In this document: piece by piece, positions 26,125-35,330 of the stretch
How positions within the stretch are numbered: the stretch's first letter is position 1
How the letters are laid out: each line of letters begins with the position of its first letter
Source: Haloferax namakaokahaiae
GTDB lineage: Archaea; Halobacteriota; Halobacteria; Halobacteriales; Haloferacaceae
Direction of reading: 5' to 3'
NCBI RefSeq assembly: GCF_042663225.1
Contig: NZ_JBHTAA010000005.1
Span: forward strand, 1,426,001 to 1,490,000
DNA length: 64,000 nucleotides
Position numbers and translations under genes: made by a program
The notes under the pieces: model-generated
Seen by the model: the letters and a program-made list of their open reading frames with translations, nothing else
Databases searched by the model: none
Told to the model about the DNA's origin: nothing

Positions 26125-26748
26125 CTACCGGGTTCGAACCGACCACGCGGACGATGCGTGGCCGTTCGTGCGCTCGTCGGAGTCGTCAGAGTCGTCGGAG
26201 TCGTCGGGTTCCGCAATCGCGTCGAACAGCGACGCGAACGTGTAGACCGTCTGGTCATCCTGTGTCATCGGGTCGAGGTAGAACACGCCGCGGGCGTTCG
26301 AGGCGTCCAAGCGAACCGTGAGCGCGTGCAAGAATCGATACAGCGACTTGACCGAGACGTACTGGAGGAGAATCGTGAGCGAATCGACCACGACGAGGGG
26401 TCGAAGGTCCGATTCGTCGTCCCACGACGCCAGTTGCTCTGTCGCCTGCATCCCGATACCGGTCAACGCAGAGGGTGCGGTGACGTACGAGACGGAACCA
26501 TCGTCGGCGGATTGGTCGGCACCGGACTCGGTGGTGATGAGCACGACGTCAGCCGGCCGAAACCCGATGTGTTGTTCCCAGTAGTCGGGACGGGGTGACG
26601 CTTGCGGCGAGAACGAAATCGCCAATAACGGCGTCTGCGACGGCGAGTCAACCTCGACGAGTTGCGAAACGTCGGCCGAACGGCCACTGCCGAGAACCAA
26701 GAGAGACTGGCAAGAAGTACGCTCATCGAGCAGTTCGCCCTGAATCAT
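26125..26748 (-). CDS. DUF7504-like RecA-fold protein without P-loop
   Basis: 207 residues from the ATG at 26748 (IQGELLDERTSCQSLLVLG). It looks like a reduced KaiC/RecA-fold domain: LLVLGSGRSADV stands where a Walker A would be but has no GK[ST], while PLVVVDSLTILLQYVSV resembles the Walker B region. The family name is recalled, not checked. The C-terminus carries a short DDSD repeat encoded by tandem 9-base units (about 26176-26210), which may vary in length. It is a single gene, with no signalling domain attached. Confidence 0.65.
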   Translation of the reverse strand: MIQGELLDERTSCQSLLVLGSGRSADVSQLVEVDSPSQTPLLAISFSPQASPRPDYWEQHIGFRPADVVLITTESGADQSADDGSVSYVTAPSALTGIGMQATEQLASWDDESDLRPLVVVDSLTILLQYVSVKSLYRFLHALTVRLDASNARGVFYLDPMTQDDQTVYTFASLFDAIAEPDDSDDSDDSDERTNGHASSAWSVRTR

Positions 26749-26913
26749 TGTCACCAACCAACACGTGTCGCCACTTATGTCTATCTGATGTAATTACGTA
26801 GAGCATACCACTAGAATTCCACACTAATACTATAGTCGAGCTGTCAAAAGTGGAGAATCGAAAGTTCGAGTCGGCGGTTCGAGTCCGGGGTGCGGGTCAG
26901 CGGTCCGAAGGCG

Positions 26914-29682
26914 TCAGGCGTTCAGGACGGTCCGGAGGATGTCGGGTGCCGCTTCGAGCGCGTCGTCGAGGGCGTCCACGTCGGGTCCGCCACCCTGTGC
27001 GAAGTCAGCAGGACCGCCGCCGCCGCCGCCGACTTTGCGGGCGAGTTGGCCGACGACTTCGCCGGCGTTGATGCCGACCCCGTCGGGGACGCCGACGACG
27101 AACTGGGCGCTGCCGCCCGCCGCAGACCCGAGGACGGCGACCGTTCCGTCTTCCACGAGCGCGTTCGCAGTCGCGCGGAGTTCGTCCGCGTCACCGTCGA
27201 GGCGCTGGACGACCGCAGACGCGCCTTCGATATCGATTTCGTCGGCACCCGCCGTCGCGCGAACCTCGGCGAGTTCGGTCTTGAGGCGGTCGATGGTCTT
27301 GCCGCGGGCCTTCCACTCGGTGAAGAAGCGCTCGGCCGTCGCCGGCACGTCTTCCCAGTTCACGTCGAGGATGTCGGAGGCGTCGTACAGGGCGTCTTCG
27401 GTGCGCTGGGTGGCTTCGATGGCGGCGTCACCGGCCGCGAAGACGACGCGCTCGACGCCGTCTTGGACGGGTTCGGTGGTCAGGACTTTGATGGAGCCGA
27501 TGTCGCCGGTTCGCTTGACGTGGGTGCCACCGCAGGCCTGCACGTCGCTGCCGACGTGGATGAGGCGAATCTGCTCTCCCGGCGGGATGCCACCCTGATA
27601 GAGGTCGAAGCCGTGTTTCTTCTCGGCGTCGTGGCGGTCGGGCCACTCCTGTTTGACCGGGATGTTCTGCATCACGATGTCGTTGGCGACGAGTTCGATT
27701 CGCTTGACCTCCTCGCGGGTGATGCGCTCGTAGTGGGTCACGTCGAGACGCGAGCGGTCGGTCCCCTTCGAGGCACCGGCCTGCCGGATGTGGTCGCCGA
27801 GGACCTTCCGGATGGCGTGGCCGATGACGTGGGTCGCCGTGTGGTGTCGCATGAGGCGACGGCGGCGCTCCACGTCGAGTTGGCCGCGGACGAACTCGCC
27901 CTTGCCGGGGTCCTCGTCGGTGTGGTGGAGAATCACGTCGCCCTCGATTTGGACGTCGGTGACCTCCACGGTCACGTCGTCGGTCGAAATCGTCCCGTGG
28001 TCGGCGGGTTGGCCACCGCCCTCGGGGTAGAACATCGTCTGGTCGAGGACCACGTCGTAGCCCTCCTCGCGCTCGAACACGTCGAGGACGACGGCCTCGA
28101 ACTCCGTTCGGTCCTGGTCGTCGTAGTAGAGTTTGTCCGTCTCCGGGAGGTCGGCCAGACGCTCGTCGCGCTCGGTCGTCTCCTCGCCGGCTTTGACCTG
28201 TTCGTGGCGGTCGGCGACCAGCGAGTAGAAGTCGTCCGGAATATCGACGGTCGCGCCGCGCTCCTCGGCGATTTCCTGTACCATGTCGGGTTGGATGCCG
28301 TGCGAGTCGTACAGTTCGATGAGTTCGTCCACGGGGATGGACTCCTCGCTCTCGGCGTAGTCGTCGGCGAGCTGGCGAACCCGGCGAGAGCCGCGTTTGA
28401 GCGTCTCACGGTACTTGCGCTCCTCGCTGCGGACGATGTCGCGGATGGTATCGCGGTTCTGGTAGTCCAGACGCTCGGCCTGCATGTCCACGAGTTCGTC
28501 GAGGGGCGCGTCGATGCCGACGTTGTCCACGAGGCGCTTCGTGCGTCGAAGCACCATCCGGGCGAGGTAGCCCGTGCCGACGTTCGAGGGGACGATGCCG
28601 TCGCCGAACATGTAGGCGAGGGTGCGGCAGTGGTCGGCGATGGCGTAGATGTCTTCGAGCGGGCGAAGCAGCGAGGTGAGTTCCTCCGAATCGACGCCGA
28701 GTTCGTCGGCGATTTCGGCGCGCGCCGTCGAGAGGTCGTCGATTTCGTCGATATCGAGGTTGCCCGACATCGTCGCCGCGCGGTGGATGAGTCGTTCTTC
28801 CTCGTCGGTGTGCTCGATGCCCGCGTTCTCCTTGAGGAACGCAATCATGTCGGGGTAGACGGCCTCGTACACCGTCGGGGTGCCCTGCGAGACCCACGTC
28901 CAGCGTTCGAGTCCGTAGCCGGTGTCCACGATGTACGTGTCCATCGGCGTGTAGGTGTTGCCGTCTTTGAGTTCGTACTCGCCGTCGGGGTCCTGCGTCA
29001 TCGACATGAAGACGAGGGTGGCGAGTTCCGCGCCTCGGTAGAGAACTTCGAACGCAGGTCCGGCGTTGCCGCCGCCGACCCACGGGTCCTCGATGTAAGT
29101 GATCTCGGAGATGTCGGCACCCATCGACTCGAAGAACTCGTCGCAGAGGCGGACCGTCTCGTCTTTCCAGTAGACTTCGCCCTCGTAGGCGTATTGGTCG
29201 CCCGCTTCCTCACGGGCGTTGAAGGCGTGGTGGGCCATCATCTCGAAGGCCATCGTGTGACGGCCGGTCTTGCCCACGTTGTCGATGTCCTGCATGCGGA
29301 TACAGGGTTGGGAGATGGTGAGCGGGTTGGCCGGCGGTGGCGTCTCGCCGGACGTGACGAGCGGCTGGAAATCGTAGATAGACGCCTGCGTCAAGAGCAC
29401 GTCGTCGCGCCAGCGGTTCGCGGCGACCGGGTAGGGGTCGATGCGCTCGTGGTCGTGGTCCTCGAAGAACGAGAGGAACTTCTCGCGCATCTCTTCGAGC
29501 GTGTACTCCTCGTCGAATCCGGGGTTGTCGATGAACGTGTAGTCGTCGGCCGGCGGTTCGCCACAGGTCTCACGGTCTTCGTCTCGTGTCCAGAAGTACG
29601 CGCCCGTCACGGGGCACTGCTTCCGGTAGAAGCCTTCCTCCTCGAAATACTCGAGGCGGTACTCCTCTTCGAGTTCGCTCAT
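26914..29682 (-). CDS. alaS: Alanine--tRNA ligase
   Basis: 922 residues from the ATG at 29682. It charges tRNA-Ala and clears mischarged Ser. The class II core spans the first half (QPCIRMQDIDNVGKTGRH). The editing domain has the zinc ligands HHTATHVIGH and CGGTHV, and the C-Ala domain ends near GGGGGGPADFAQGGG, typical of archaeal AlaRS. The in-frame extension upstream to 30078 runs into the tspO gene and is not used. A 1133-residue open frame lies antisense to the whole gene, but it is a codon-bias artefact. Confidence 0.97.
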   Translation of the reverse strand: MSELEEEYRLEYFEEEGFYRKQCPVTGAYFWTRDEDRETCGEPPADDYTFIDNPGFDEEYTLEEMREKFLSFFEDHDHERIDPYPVAANRWRDDVLLTQASIYDFQPLVTSGETPPPANPLTISQPCIRMQDIDNVGKTGRHTMAFEMMAHHAFNAREEAGDQYAYEGEVYWKDETVRLCDEFFESMGADISEITYIEDPWVGGGNAGPAFEVLYRGAELATLVFMSMTQDPDGEYELKDGNTYTPMDTYIVDTGYGLERWTWVSQGTPTVYEAVYPDMIAFLKENAGIEHTDEEERLIHRAATMSGNLDIDEIDDLSTARAEIADELGVDSEELTSLLRPLEDIYAIADHCRTLAYMFGDGIVPSNVGTGYLARMVLRRTKRLVDNVGIDAPLDELVDMQAERLDYQNRDTIRDIVRSEERKYRETLKRGSRRVRQLADDYAESEESIPVDELIELYDSHGIQPDMVQEIAEERGATVDIPDDFYSLVADRHEQVKAGEETTERDERLADLPETDKLYYDDQDRTEFEAVVLDVFEREEGYDVVLDQTMFYPEGGGQPADHGTISTDDVTVEVTDVQIEGDVILHHTDEDPGKGEFVRGQLDVERRRRLMRHHTATHVIGHAIRKVLGDHIRQAGASKGTDRSRLDVTHYERITREEVKRIELVANDIVMQNIPVKQEWPDRHDAEKKHGFDLYQGGIPPGEQIRLIHVGSDVQACGGTHVKRTGDIGSIKVLTTEPVQDGVERVVFAAGDAAIEATQRTEDALYDASDILDVNWEDVPATAERFFTEWKARGKTIDRLKTELAEVRATAGADEIDIEGASAVVQRLDGDADELRATANALVEDGTVAVLGSAAGGSAQFVVGVPDGVGINAGEVVGQLARKVGGGGGGPADFAQGGGPDVDALDDALEAAPDILRTVLNA

Positions 29683-29805
29683 TGCCCAACTCTGGTCTAC
29701 CGTGAGGTAAAACAGTTCCGGGAAATGGCCGCAGACGCCCGGTTTTTGCGGTTTTTCACCGACACAACCGTGGCGCTCATCTTCGTTCCGACCGATTACT
29801 GCGGT

Positions 29806-30291
29806 ATGGAACTGTCCGCTATTCGTCGGCGAGACGTGGCCGAACTCGTCGGGTGGGTCGTCCTCGCACAACTGGCCGGTCTCGTCGGAAGCGTCTTCAC
29901 CGTCACCTCCATCGGGTCGTGGTACGACACGCTCGTTCGCCCCGAGTTCGCCCCGCCGAACTGGGTGTTCGGACCGGTGTGGACGACGCTGTTCGCACTG
30001 ATGGGAGTGGCGGCGTTTCTCGTCTCGCAGTCGAACAGCCCACGCACTCGGCGGGCGCTCACCGTCTTCGGGGCGCAACTCGTCGTCAACGTCGCGTGGT
30101 CGGCGGCGTTCTTCGGCCTACAGTCGCCGGCGCTGGGATTGGTCGTCATCGTCGTCCTGCTCGGTGCGATTTGCCTGACGATGTGGGAGTTCGCACAGGT
30201 GGACCGCCGGGCGGCGCTCCTGCTCGTTCCCTACCTCGCGTGGGTGGCGTTCGCAACCGTCCTCAACTACGGCTTTTGGACGCTGAATTAA
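29806..30291 (+). CDS. tspO: TspO/MBR family membrane protein
   Basis: 161 residues from the ATG at 29806. Five transmembrane helices and the family signatures SWYDTLVRPEFAPPNWVFGP and NVAWSAAFFGLQSPALGL can be read. TspO proteins bind porphyrins and cholesterol-like ligands and are linked to tetrapyrrole or stress signalling; in archaea their ligand is unknown. It diverges from alaS. A frame joining it to sequence antisense to alaS exists but is an artefact. Confidence 0.92.
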   Translation: MELSAIRRRDVAELVGWVVLAQLAGLVGSVFTVTSIGSWYDTLVRPEFAPPNWVFGPVWTTLFALMGVAAFLVSQSNSPRTRRALTVFGAQLVVNVAWSAAFFGLQSPALGLVVIVVLLGAICLTMWEFAQVDRRAALLLVPYLAWVAFATVLNYGFWTLN

Positions 30292-30377
30292 CCGCGTAAA
30301 ATTTCGAAGAGAGAATGTTGTGAAAAGGCGACGGTGGCCAGGTTGCGGCCGTTGAGCGGAGTCGTGTGCATGCCGCA

Positions 30378-30400
30378 ACGGTTATGCTTAGCGTAACCGT
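30378..30400. promoter_or_regulatory. Palindrome overlapping the kinase promoter
   Basis: ACGGTTA and TAACCGT, perfect 7-base arms around TGCTTAGCG, centred 29 bases before the GTG at 30418. The TTATGCTTA in its centre is the likely TATA element, so a protein bound here would compete with TBP. Confidence 0.45.
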
Positions 30401-30417
30401 GGGTTAGTGAGACAGAC

Positions 30418-32694
30418 GTGCAAACAACCGAGAATATTGTTTTCGTAGACGACGCGCTTGCCGACGAGTTCGACTTCGGAGCAGGCGTCCGCGTGATACG
30501 CGAAGACGACCGCGAGACCACCTCGATGCCGGGGTGTGTGGTCGTGAGCGACCCGGGCGCGAGCGTGCCGTCCGACGTTCCGGTTGTGTTGTACACCGAC
30601 GCCGACCCGAGCGAGGTTTCGAACCCGAATCGGTTCGACGCCTACGTGCCTGCCGGGGACCGAGAGGCCCTCGAAACGCAGGTTCGCTGGACGCTCGCAC
30701 GACACGAACAGCAGACGAGCGAAGAGACCGAGCGAGTGGCCGAAAACACGCGACTCAAACAACTGTACGAAGGGACGACGAGCCTCGTCATGGCCCAGAC
30801 GGTCGAGGAACTCTTCGAACGTGGTCTCGACCTCGCAGACCGGATTTTGGAGTTCGACAACACGTCGATTATCGTCGCCAACTCGGACGGACTCTACATC
30901 CGAGCGAGCAACTGCCGCAACGAAATCGAAGGGCCGATACCGCCGGACAAGGGTGTCCTCGGCTCGACGTATCAGAACGCGCGGTCGTACCTCGTCGGCG
31001 ACGTTCACAGCCATCCGATTGCCGAACCGAGAGACCCGTCGTTTCGGTCGGCCGTCAGCGTCCCAATCGGCGACATAGGGGTCTTTCAGGCGATTTCGAA
31101 TCAGACTGACGCGTACGACGAGACCGACCTCCGTCTCGCCGAGTTGCTCGCGTCGTACATCGCCGGAACGCACACGCGAATCGAGACGGAAAAACAAGTT
31201 CGGCAGGGCCGCGAGCAAATCGAACGCCTCCACCACGGAGCGGCGAGACTCGCGGCCGCGACGACGCTCGAAGAACTGTTCGAGCGAACCGTCCACGTCA
31301 CCGACGACATTCTCGATTTCAACCTGAGTTACATCGGCGTCGTCGAAGACGACCACATCGTCCCGATGGCAATCTCTTCGGACGCCCCCGAAGACGGTGC
31401 CAAACGCATCTCGCTCGACGACGGCGGGGTCGCAGCGAAGACACATCTGACGGGGGAGACGAAACTCGTCTCGGACATGGCCACCGACAGTGACGCAAAG
31501 CCCGTCAAGCAGATGTATCGGTCCGGGCTGAGCGTTCCAATCGGCGATATCGCGGTGTTTCAGGCCACGTCGTACGTGCCGAACGCGTTCAGCCAGCGCG
31601 ACGCCGAGTTGACCGAGTTGCTCATGGACCACGTCTCGGTGACCGCAGAGCGAATTCGCGCCGAGCGAAACCTCCGAGACGAGCGCGACCGACTCGGCGC
31701 GCTGTTCGAGCACATCTCGGATGCCGCGGTGGCCTACACAGTGTGCGACGACAGCGTGGAGGTCACGGAGACGAATCAGGTGTTCGAAGAGATGTTCGGG
31801 TACCGCGCCGACGACATCGCCGACACGAACCTCCTCAGTCGAATCTGCCCGGTCGGGCCGACGAGCGACCAACCTAACGAGGAACCGGCGACACCGCCCG
31901 AACTCCTCGTCGGACGCGGCGAGAGCTATCAGGGCGAGGTTCGACGCCAGACGAAGAACGGCTTCCGAGATTTCATCCTGAACGTCGTGCCGCTCTCGCC
32001 GGGCGAAGAACGCGGGGCAGGCTACGCCATCTACACCGATATCACCCACCGAAAGGCACGCGAACTCGAACTAGAGCGCCAGAACGAACGGCTCGAAGAG
32101 TTCGCCAACATCGTCAGCCACGACCTGCGAAACCCCCTCGGCGTGGCTCGCGGCAACCTCGAACTCGCCCGCGAGACGGGCGACGACGACCGCTTCGACA
32201 CCGCAGCGAACGCGCTCGACCGAATGGAGGTGCTCATCGACGACTTACTCTCGCTCGCTCGACGCGGGCAACTCGTCGGTGACACGGCGAGCGTGTCGCT
32301 CGAACGCATCGCCAAGCGCGCGTGGATGACCACCGAAACCTCCGATGCGACGCTCGAAGTCGCCGACAGCGTGACTATCGACGCCGACCCGGACCGGTTG
32401 GCCGAACTCCTTGCGAACCTGTTCCGAAACGCGGTCAAACACGCCGGCGACGACGTTCAGGTCACGGTCGGCAAACGCGACGATTGCGCGGGGTTCTACG
32501 TCGAAGACGACGGCCCGGGAATCGAACCCGACCGCCGACGCGACGTGTTCCAACCCGGAGAGACCTCCGGCAACGACGGCATCGGCTACGGACTCGCAAT
32601 CGTCCAGTCGATTGCCGACGCCCACGGCTGGACGTGTATCGTGACCGACGGCAAAACGGGTGGTGCGCGGTTCGAGTTCGAGACGGGACGTTAG
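30418..32694 (+). CDS. Multi-sensor histidine kinase with two GAF domains
   Basis: 758 residues from a GTG at 30418. About 1-90 is receiver-like without a clear phospho-acceptor. Two GAF domains follow (about 115-255 and 275-425), similar to each other by shared LEELFER and SVPIGDI...VFQA blocks, so they arose by internal duplication. A PAS domain spans about 445-560, then HisKA with SHDLRNPL (His near 568) and HATPase with NLFRNAVKHAG, DDGPGI and GIGYGLAI. No membrane segment is seen, so it is a cytosolic sensor; the ligand is unknown. It converges with rfcA and the two stop codons overlap. Confidence 0.88.
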   Translation: MQTTENIVFVDDALADEFDFGAGVRVIREDDRETTSMPGCVVVSDPGASVPSDVPVVLYTDADPSEVSNPNRFDAYVPAGDREALETQVRWTLARHEQQTSEETERVAENTRLKQLYEGTTSLVMAQTVEELFERGLDLADRILEFDNTSIIVANSDGLYIRASNCRNEIEGPIPPDKGVLGSTYQNARSYLVGDVHSHPIAEPRDPSFRSAVSVPIGDIGVFQAISNQTDAYDETDLRLAELLASYIAGTHTRIETEKQVRQGREQIERLHHGAARLAAATTLEELFERTVHVTDDILDFNLSYIGVVEDDHIVPMAISSDAPEDGAKRISLDDGGVAAKTHLTGETKLVSDMATDSDAKPVKQMYRSGLSVPIGDIAVFQATSYVPNAFSQRDAELTELLMDHVSVTAERIRAERNLRDERDRLGALFEHISDAAVAYTVCDDSVEVTETNQVFEEMFGYRADDIADTNLLSRICPVGPTSDQPNEEPATPPELLVGRGESYQGEVRRQTKNGFRDFILNVVPLSPGEERGAGYAIYTDITHRKARELELERQNERLEEFANIVSHDLRNPLGVARGNLELARETGDDDRFDTAANALDRMEVLIDDLLSLARRGQLVGDTASVSLERIAKRAWMTTETSDATLEVADSVTIDADPDRLAELLANLFRNAVKHAGDDVQVTVGKRDDCAGFYVEDDGPGIEPDRRRDVFQPGETSGNDGIGYGLAIVQSIADAHGWTCIVTDGKTGGARFEFETGR

Positions 32695-33677
32695 TTCTCC
32701 GAGAGAGCGAGTGAGGCGAGCAGTGCTTCGAGTTGCACCTGTTCGTTCGCGCCCTCGGAGATTCGGTAGTCGGCTTCGCCGATGCGCTCCATCAGTTGCA
32801 CGGCGGTTCGCTCGTCGAGGTCGAAGTCCCAGACGGCGCGGTGGAGTTGGTCGATGATGTCGCCGCCGGCCATCCCTGTATCGACGATGAGCGTCTCCAG
32901 TTTCTTGCGTGCGGTCGTGAACTCGCCGTCGATAGCCGCCTGCACCATCTCCTCGATGTCCTCCGGGCGAGCGGTCGCGGTGATCATGTAGACGGCTTCC
33001 TCGTCCACGACTTCGCCCGTCGTCGCGGCCGCTTGCAGGGAGTTGATGGCCCGTCGCATGTCGCCGCTGGCGGCGTAGACGAGCGCGTCGAGTCCGTCGT
33101 CGGTGAGTTCGATACCCTCCGCTTCGGCGATATCGCGGGTCTGATTGGCGATTGCTTCGTCGCCGAGCGGCGAGAAGCGGAACACCGCACACCGCGACTG
33201 GATGGGGTCGATAATCTTCGAGGAGTAGTTGCACGAGAGGATGAATCGCGTCTTGTCGGAGAACTCCTCCATCGTGCGGCGCAGCGCCGACTGGGCGTCG
33301 TTCGTCAGCGAGTCGGCCTCGTCGAGGAAGATGATGGTGTAGCCGCGTTCGGGGTTGAACGACGAGCGCGCGAAGTTCTTGATTCGGTCGCGCACCACGT
33401 CGATACCGCGCTCGTCGGAGGCGTTGAGTTCGAGGAAGTTACCGCGCCAGTTGTCGCCGTAGAGGGCGCGGGCAATCGCGGTTGCAGAGGTGGTCTTGCC
33501 GACGCCCGCCGGGCCTGCGAAGAGCAGGTGAGGGAGTTCGTCGCGCTCGATGTAGCTCCGGAGACGTTCGACGATCGCCTCTTGCCCGTACACGTCGTCC
33601 AGCGTCTGCGGTCGGTACTTCTCGATCCAGATTTCACGACCCGTCGGGGCGTCGCCCGACTCCGCGGCCTCGCTCAT
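32691..33677 (-). CDS. rfcA: Replication factor C small subunit
   Basis: 328 residues from the ATG at 33677. AAA+ clamp loader that opens PCNA on primed DNA. Walker A is FAGPAGVGKTTSAT, Walker B is IIFLDEADSLT, sensor 1 is FILSCNYSSKI and the arginine finger is in QSRCAVFRF. Haloarchaea have two small-subunit paralogues plus a large one, and this has the standard small-subunit length. Its partner clamp gene pcn1 is in this window at 56039-56782. The stop overlaps that of the convergent kinase gene. Confidence 0.95.
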   Translation of the reverse strand: MSEAAESGDAPTGREIWIEKYRPQTLDDVYGQEAIVERLRSYIERDELPHLLFAGPAGVGKTTSATAIARALYGDNWRGNFLELNASDERGIDVVRDRIKNFARSSFNPERGYTIIFLDEADSLTNDAQSALRRTMEEFSDKTRFILSCNYSSKIIDPIQSRCAVFRFSPLGDEAIANQTRDIAEAEGIELTDDGLDALVYAASGDMRRAINSLQAAATTGEVVDEEAVYMITATARPEDIEEMVQAAIDGEFTTARKKLETLIVDTGMAGGDIIDQLHRAVWDFDLDERTAVQLMERIGEADYRISEGANEQVQLEALLASLALSEN

Positions 33678-33767
33678 AGCACACGAAGAGTGCGCCCGGC
33701 ACATAAACCGTCCGAGACGACTCCGAACCGGCGAAAAATCACGAGGTGCGACGCCGATACGACGACC

Positions 33768-34061
33768 TCAGGGCAGGTTTGCGATGAGGTCGCGGTAGTC
33801 GTCTTCGGGCCACGCCTTCAGCGTCTCGCCCGCGACGGCACCGGTCTGACCGATTCTGAGAATCGCCTTCGCCGCGGCGTCGTCGTCCGGGAACTCGGCC
33901 ACCGTCACGAGGTCGTACTGTCCCATCGTGAGGTAGAACTCGTGTAGTTCGCCACCGAGCGACTCCATGAGGTCGATGGCAGAATCGAGTCGGTCCGGAC
34001 TCTCGTCTATCTTGGCCATTCCGTCCTGTGTGTAGTTCCAGAGGGTGACGTACGTCGGCAT
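33768..34061 (-). CDS. GYD domain protein (copy 2)
   Basis: 97 residues, same length and architecture as the protein at 6527-6820, with TMGQYDLVTVAEFPDDDAAAKA. About 70 of 97 residues match the other copy, and both begin MPTY and end LIANLP. The function is unknown. It lies leftward between rfcA and the SAMP2 gene, each with its own promoter region. Two such paralogues 27 kb apart suggest a duplication older than recent sequence drift. Confidence 0.85.
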   Translation of the reverse strand: MPTYVTLWNYTQDGMAKIDESPDRLDSAIDLMESLGGELHEFYLTMGQYDLVTVAEFPDDDAAAKAILRIGQTGAVAGETLKAWPEDDYRDLIANLP

Positions 34062-34220
34062 TGTCGTGACTCTCCTGCGCCCGTAGCCGTCTACTGACGC
34101 TCATAATTGTTGTTCAGCTGTCAGAATAAAGGCTCACATCACCCGCGTTTCGAGACGGTTTCGGCGGCGAGAGAGTCACGAGGCGACGGACTGAAATCTC
34201 CGCCCGTCCCACGCCAGACC

Positions 34221-34421
34221 ATGAACGTCACCGTCGAAGTCGTCGGCGAGGAGACCCACGAACTCACCGTGGACGACGACGGCACCTACGCCGACCTCGT
34301 GAAGGCCGTCGATTTGAGTCCCCACGAGGTGTCCGTGCTCGTAGACGGCCGCCCCGTCCCCGAAGACCAACCCATCGAAGTGGACTACGTCAAAGTGCTG
34401 CGACTCATCAAAGGGGGATAG
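34221..34421 (+). CDS. samp2: Small archaeal ubiquitin-like modifier, SAMP2-type
   Basis: 66 residues from the ATG at 34221, with a beta-grasp fold and the C-terminal LIKGG diglycine needed for adenylation by the E1-like UbaA. In H. volcanii SAMP2 is conjugated to protein lysines and also serves as a sulfur carrier for tRNA wobble-uridine thiolation. The length and the sequence MNVTVEVVGEET fit that family closely. A longer frame from 34107 is open but unneeded. A GNAT gene follows 9 bases later, probably co-transcribed. Confidence 0.93.
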   Translation: MNVTVEVVGEETHELTVDDDGTYADLVKAVDLSPHEVSVLVDGRPVPEDQPIEVDYVKVLRLIKGG

Positions 34422-34430
34422 CTCGTTTCG

Positions 34431-34832
34431 ATGGACAGACCGACCGTCCGAGTCGGCGACTCCGACGACTTTCTCGACGTGATGCGCATCCTCGACGCCG
34501 GATTGCTCGAAGCCGAGGCGGCCGAGGTTCGGGCGAAACTCGATGCGGGCGACTGTCTCGTCGGCGACGATTCGGGCCGCGTCGTCGGCGCGCTCGTCCT
34601 CGACGGCGACGAAATCGACGCGGTGGCCGTCTCGCCGAGTCGTCGCGGACGCGGAGTCGGGTCGGTGTTGGTCGAGGCGGCGGCCGAGCGACGAGACCGA
34701 CTCGTCGCCGAGTTCGACGCCGGCGTACGACCGTTCTACGAGGCGCTCGGGTTCACTGTCGAGCGCGCCGGCGAGAGCGAAGACGAGAGCGGATTCGAGC
34801 GATTTCGTGGCGTCCGTGACGAGTCTCGGTGA
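34431..34832 (+). CDS. GNAT-family N-acetyltransferase
   Basis: 133 residues. The acetyl-CoA pyrophosphate-binding loop is visible as VSPSRRGRGVGSVLVEAA (R-x2-G-x-G/A type), preceded by the beta strand DEIDAVAV, and the end FYEALGF is typical of GNAT folds. The acceptor is unknown. It starts 9 bases after the SAMP2 stop on the same strand; whether it acts on the SAMP pathway is untested. Confidence 0.85.
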   Translation: MDRPTVRVGDSDDFLDVMRILDAGLLEAEAAEVRAKLDAGDCLVGDDSGRVVGALVLDGDEIDAVAVSPSRRGRGVGSVLVEAAAERRDRLVAEFDAGVRPFYEALGFTVERAGESEDESGFERFRGVRDESR

Positions 34833-34941
34833 CGGACCGTCGGTCTCACGAGGACGTGACGACACGAAGAACTCTCATGGATAGTGTTAACAACCGACAC
34901 AGAGATAATCACTCCCAAACAAGTACCGACTGGTCGAACCA

Positions 34942-35310
34942 ATGGGAGAGCGAGACGAACATCCACACATCCTCGGCGATTGGGACCGCGTCTTCGATGC
35001 GCTCGCGGACCCGGCGCGGCGATACCTTATCCAGTATCTCCACGCCCGTGAGACACCGGTCTCGCTGACCGAACTCACGGCCGCGCTCGCGGGGCGTGTG
35101 CTGGACATTCCACCGAATCAAGTCGATACACGAACCAAAGAACGAACGGCGGTCGGCGTCGTCGAAGAACACTTACCGAAACTCGAAGCGGCGAACTTGG
35201 TGTCTGTCTCGCGGGAGACGGTCACGCTCACCGAGCACGCCGAACAGTTGCCGCTGTTCACCTCGACGTATCGCGGCGTCGTCAGGCCGCGCGAGGAGAA
35301 CGAGGGGTAG
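34942..35310 (+). CDS. Winged helix-turn-helix protein of the DUF7344 type
   Basis: 122 residues. Core segment WDRVFDALADPARRYLIQYL, then VVEEHLPKLEAANLVSV, fits the haloarchaeal winged-HTH family DUF7344 (name recalled, not checked). It lacks the TM helix pair some members have. It probably regulates transcription; targets are unknown. It is a single gene with its own upstream region, rightward. Confidence 0.75.
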   Translation: MGERDEHPHILGDWDRVFDALADPARRYLIQYLHARETPVSLTELTAALAGRVLDIPPNQVDTRTKERTAVGVVEEHLPKLEAANLVSVSRETVTLTEHAEQLPLFTSTYRGVVRPREENEG

Positions 35311-35330
35311 CCAACGAGTCGTCGCGGCGG

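Noticed and set aside
26870..26895. GGTTCGAGTCC resembling a tRNA T-arm
   Set aside because: No acceptor stem, anticodon arm or matching ends are visible nearby; it is more likely part of spacer DNA.
26890..30291. A 1133-residue open frame on the plus strand, antisense to alaS and joined in frame to tspO
   Set aside because: The part opposite alaS follows from codon bias in high-GC coding DNA; only the end (29806-30291) is a real gene (tspO). Composition is Val/Asp/Glu-rich without domains.
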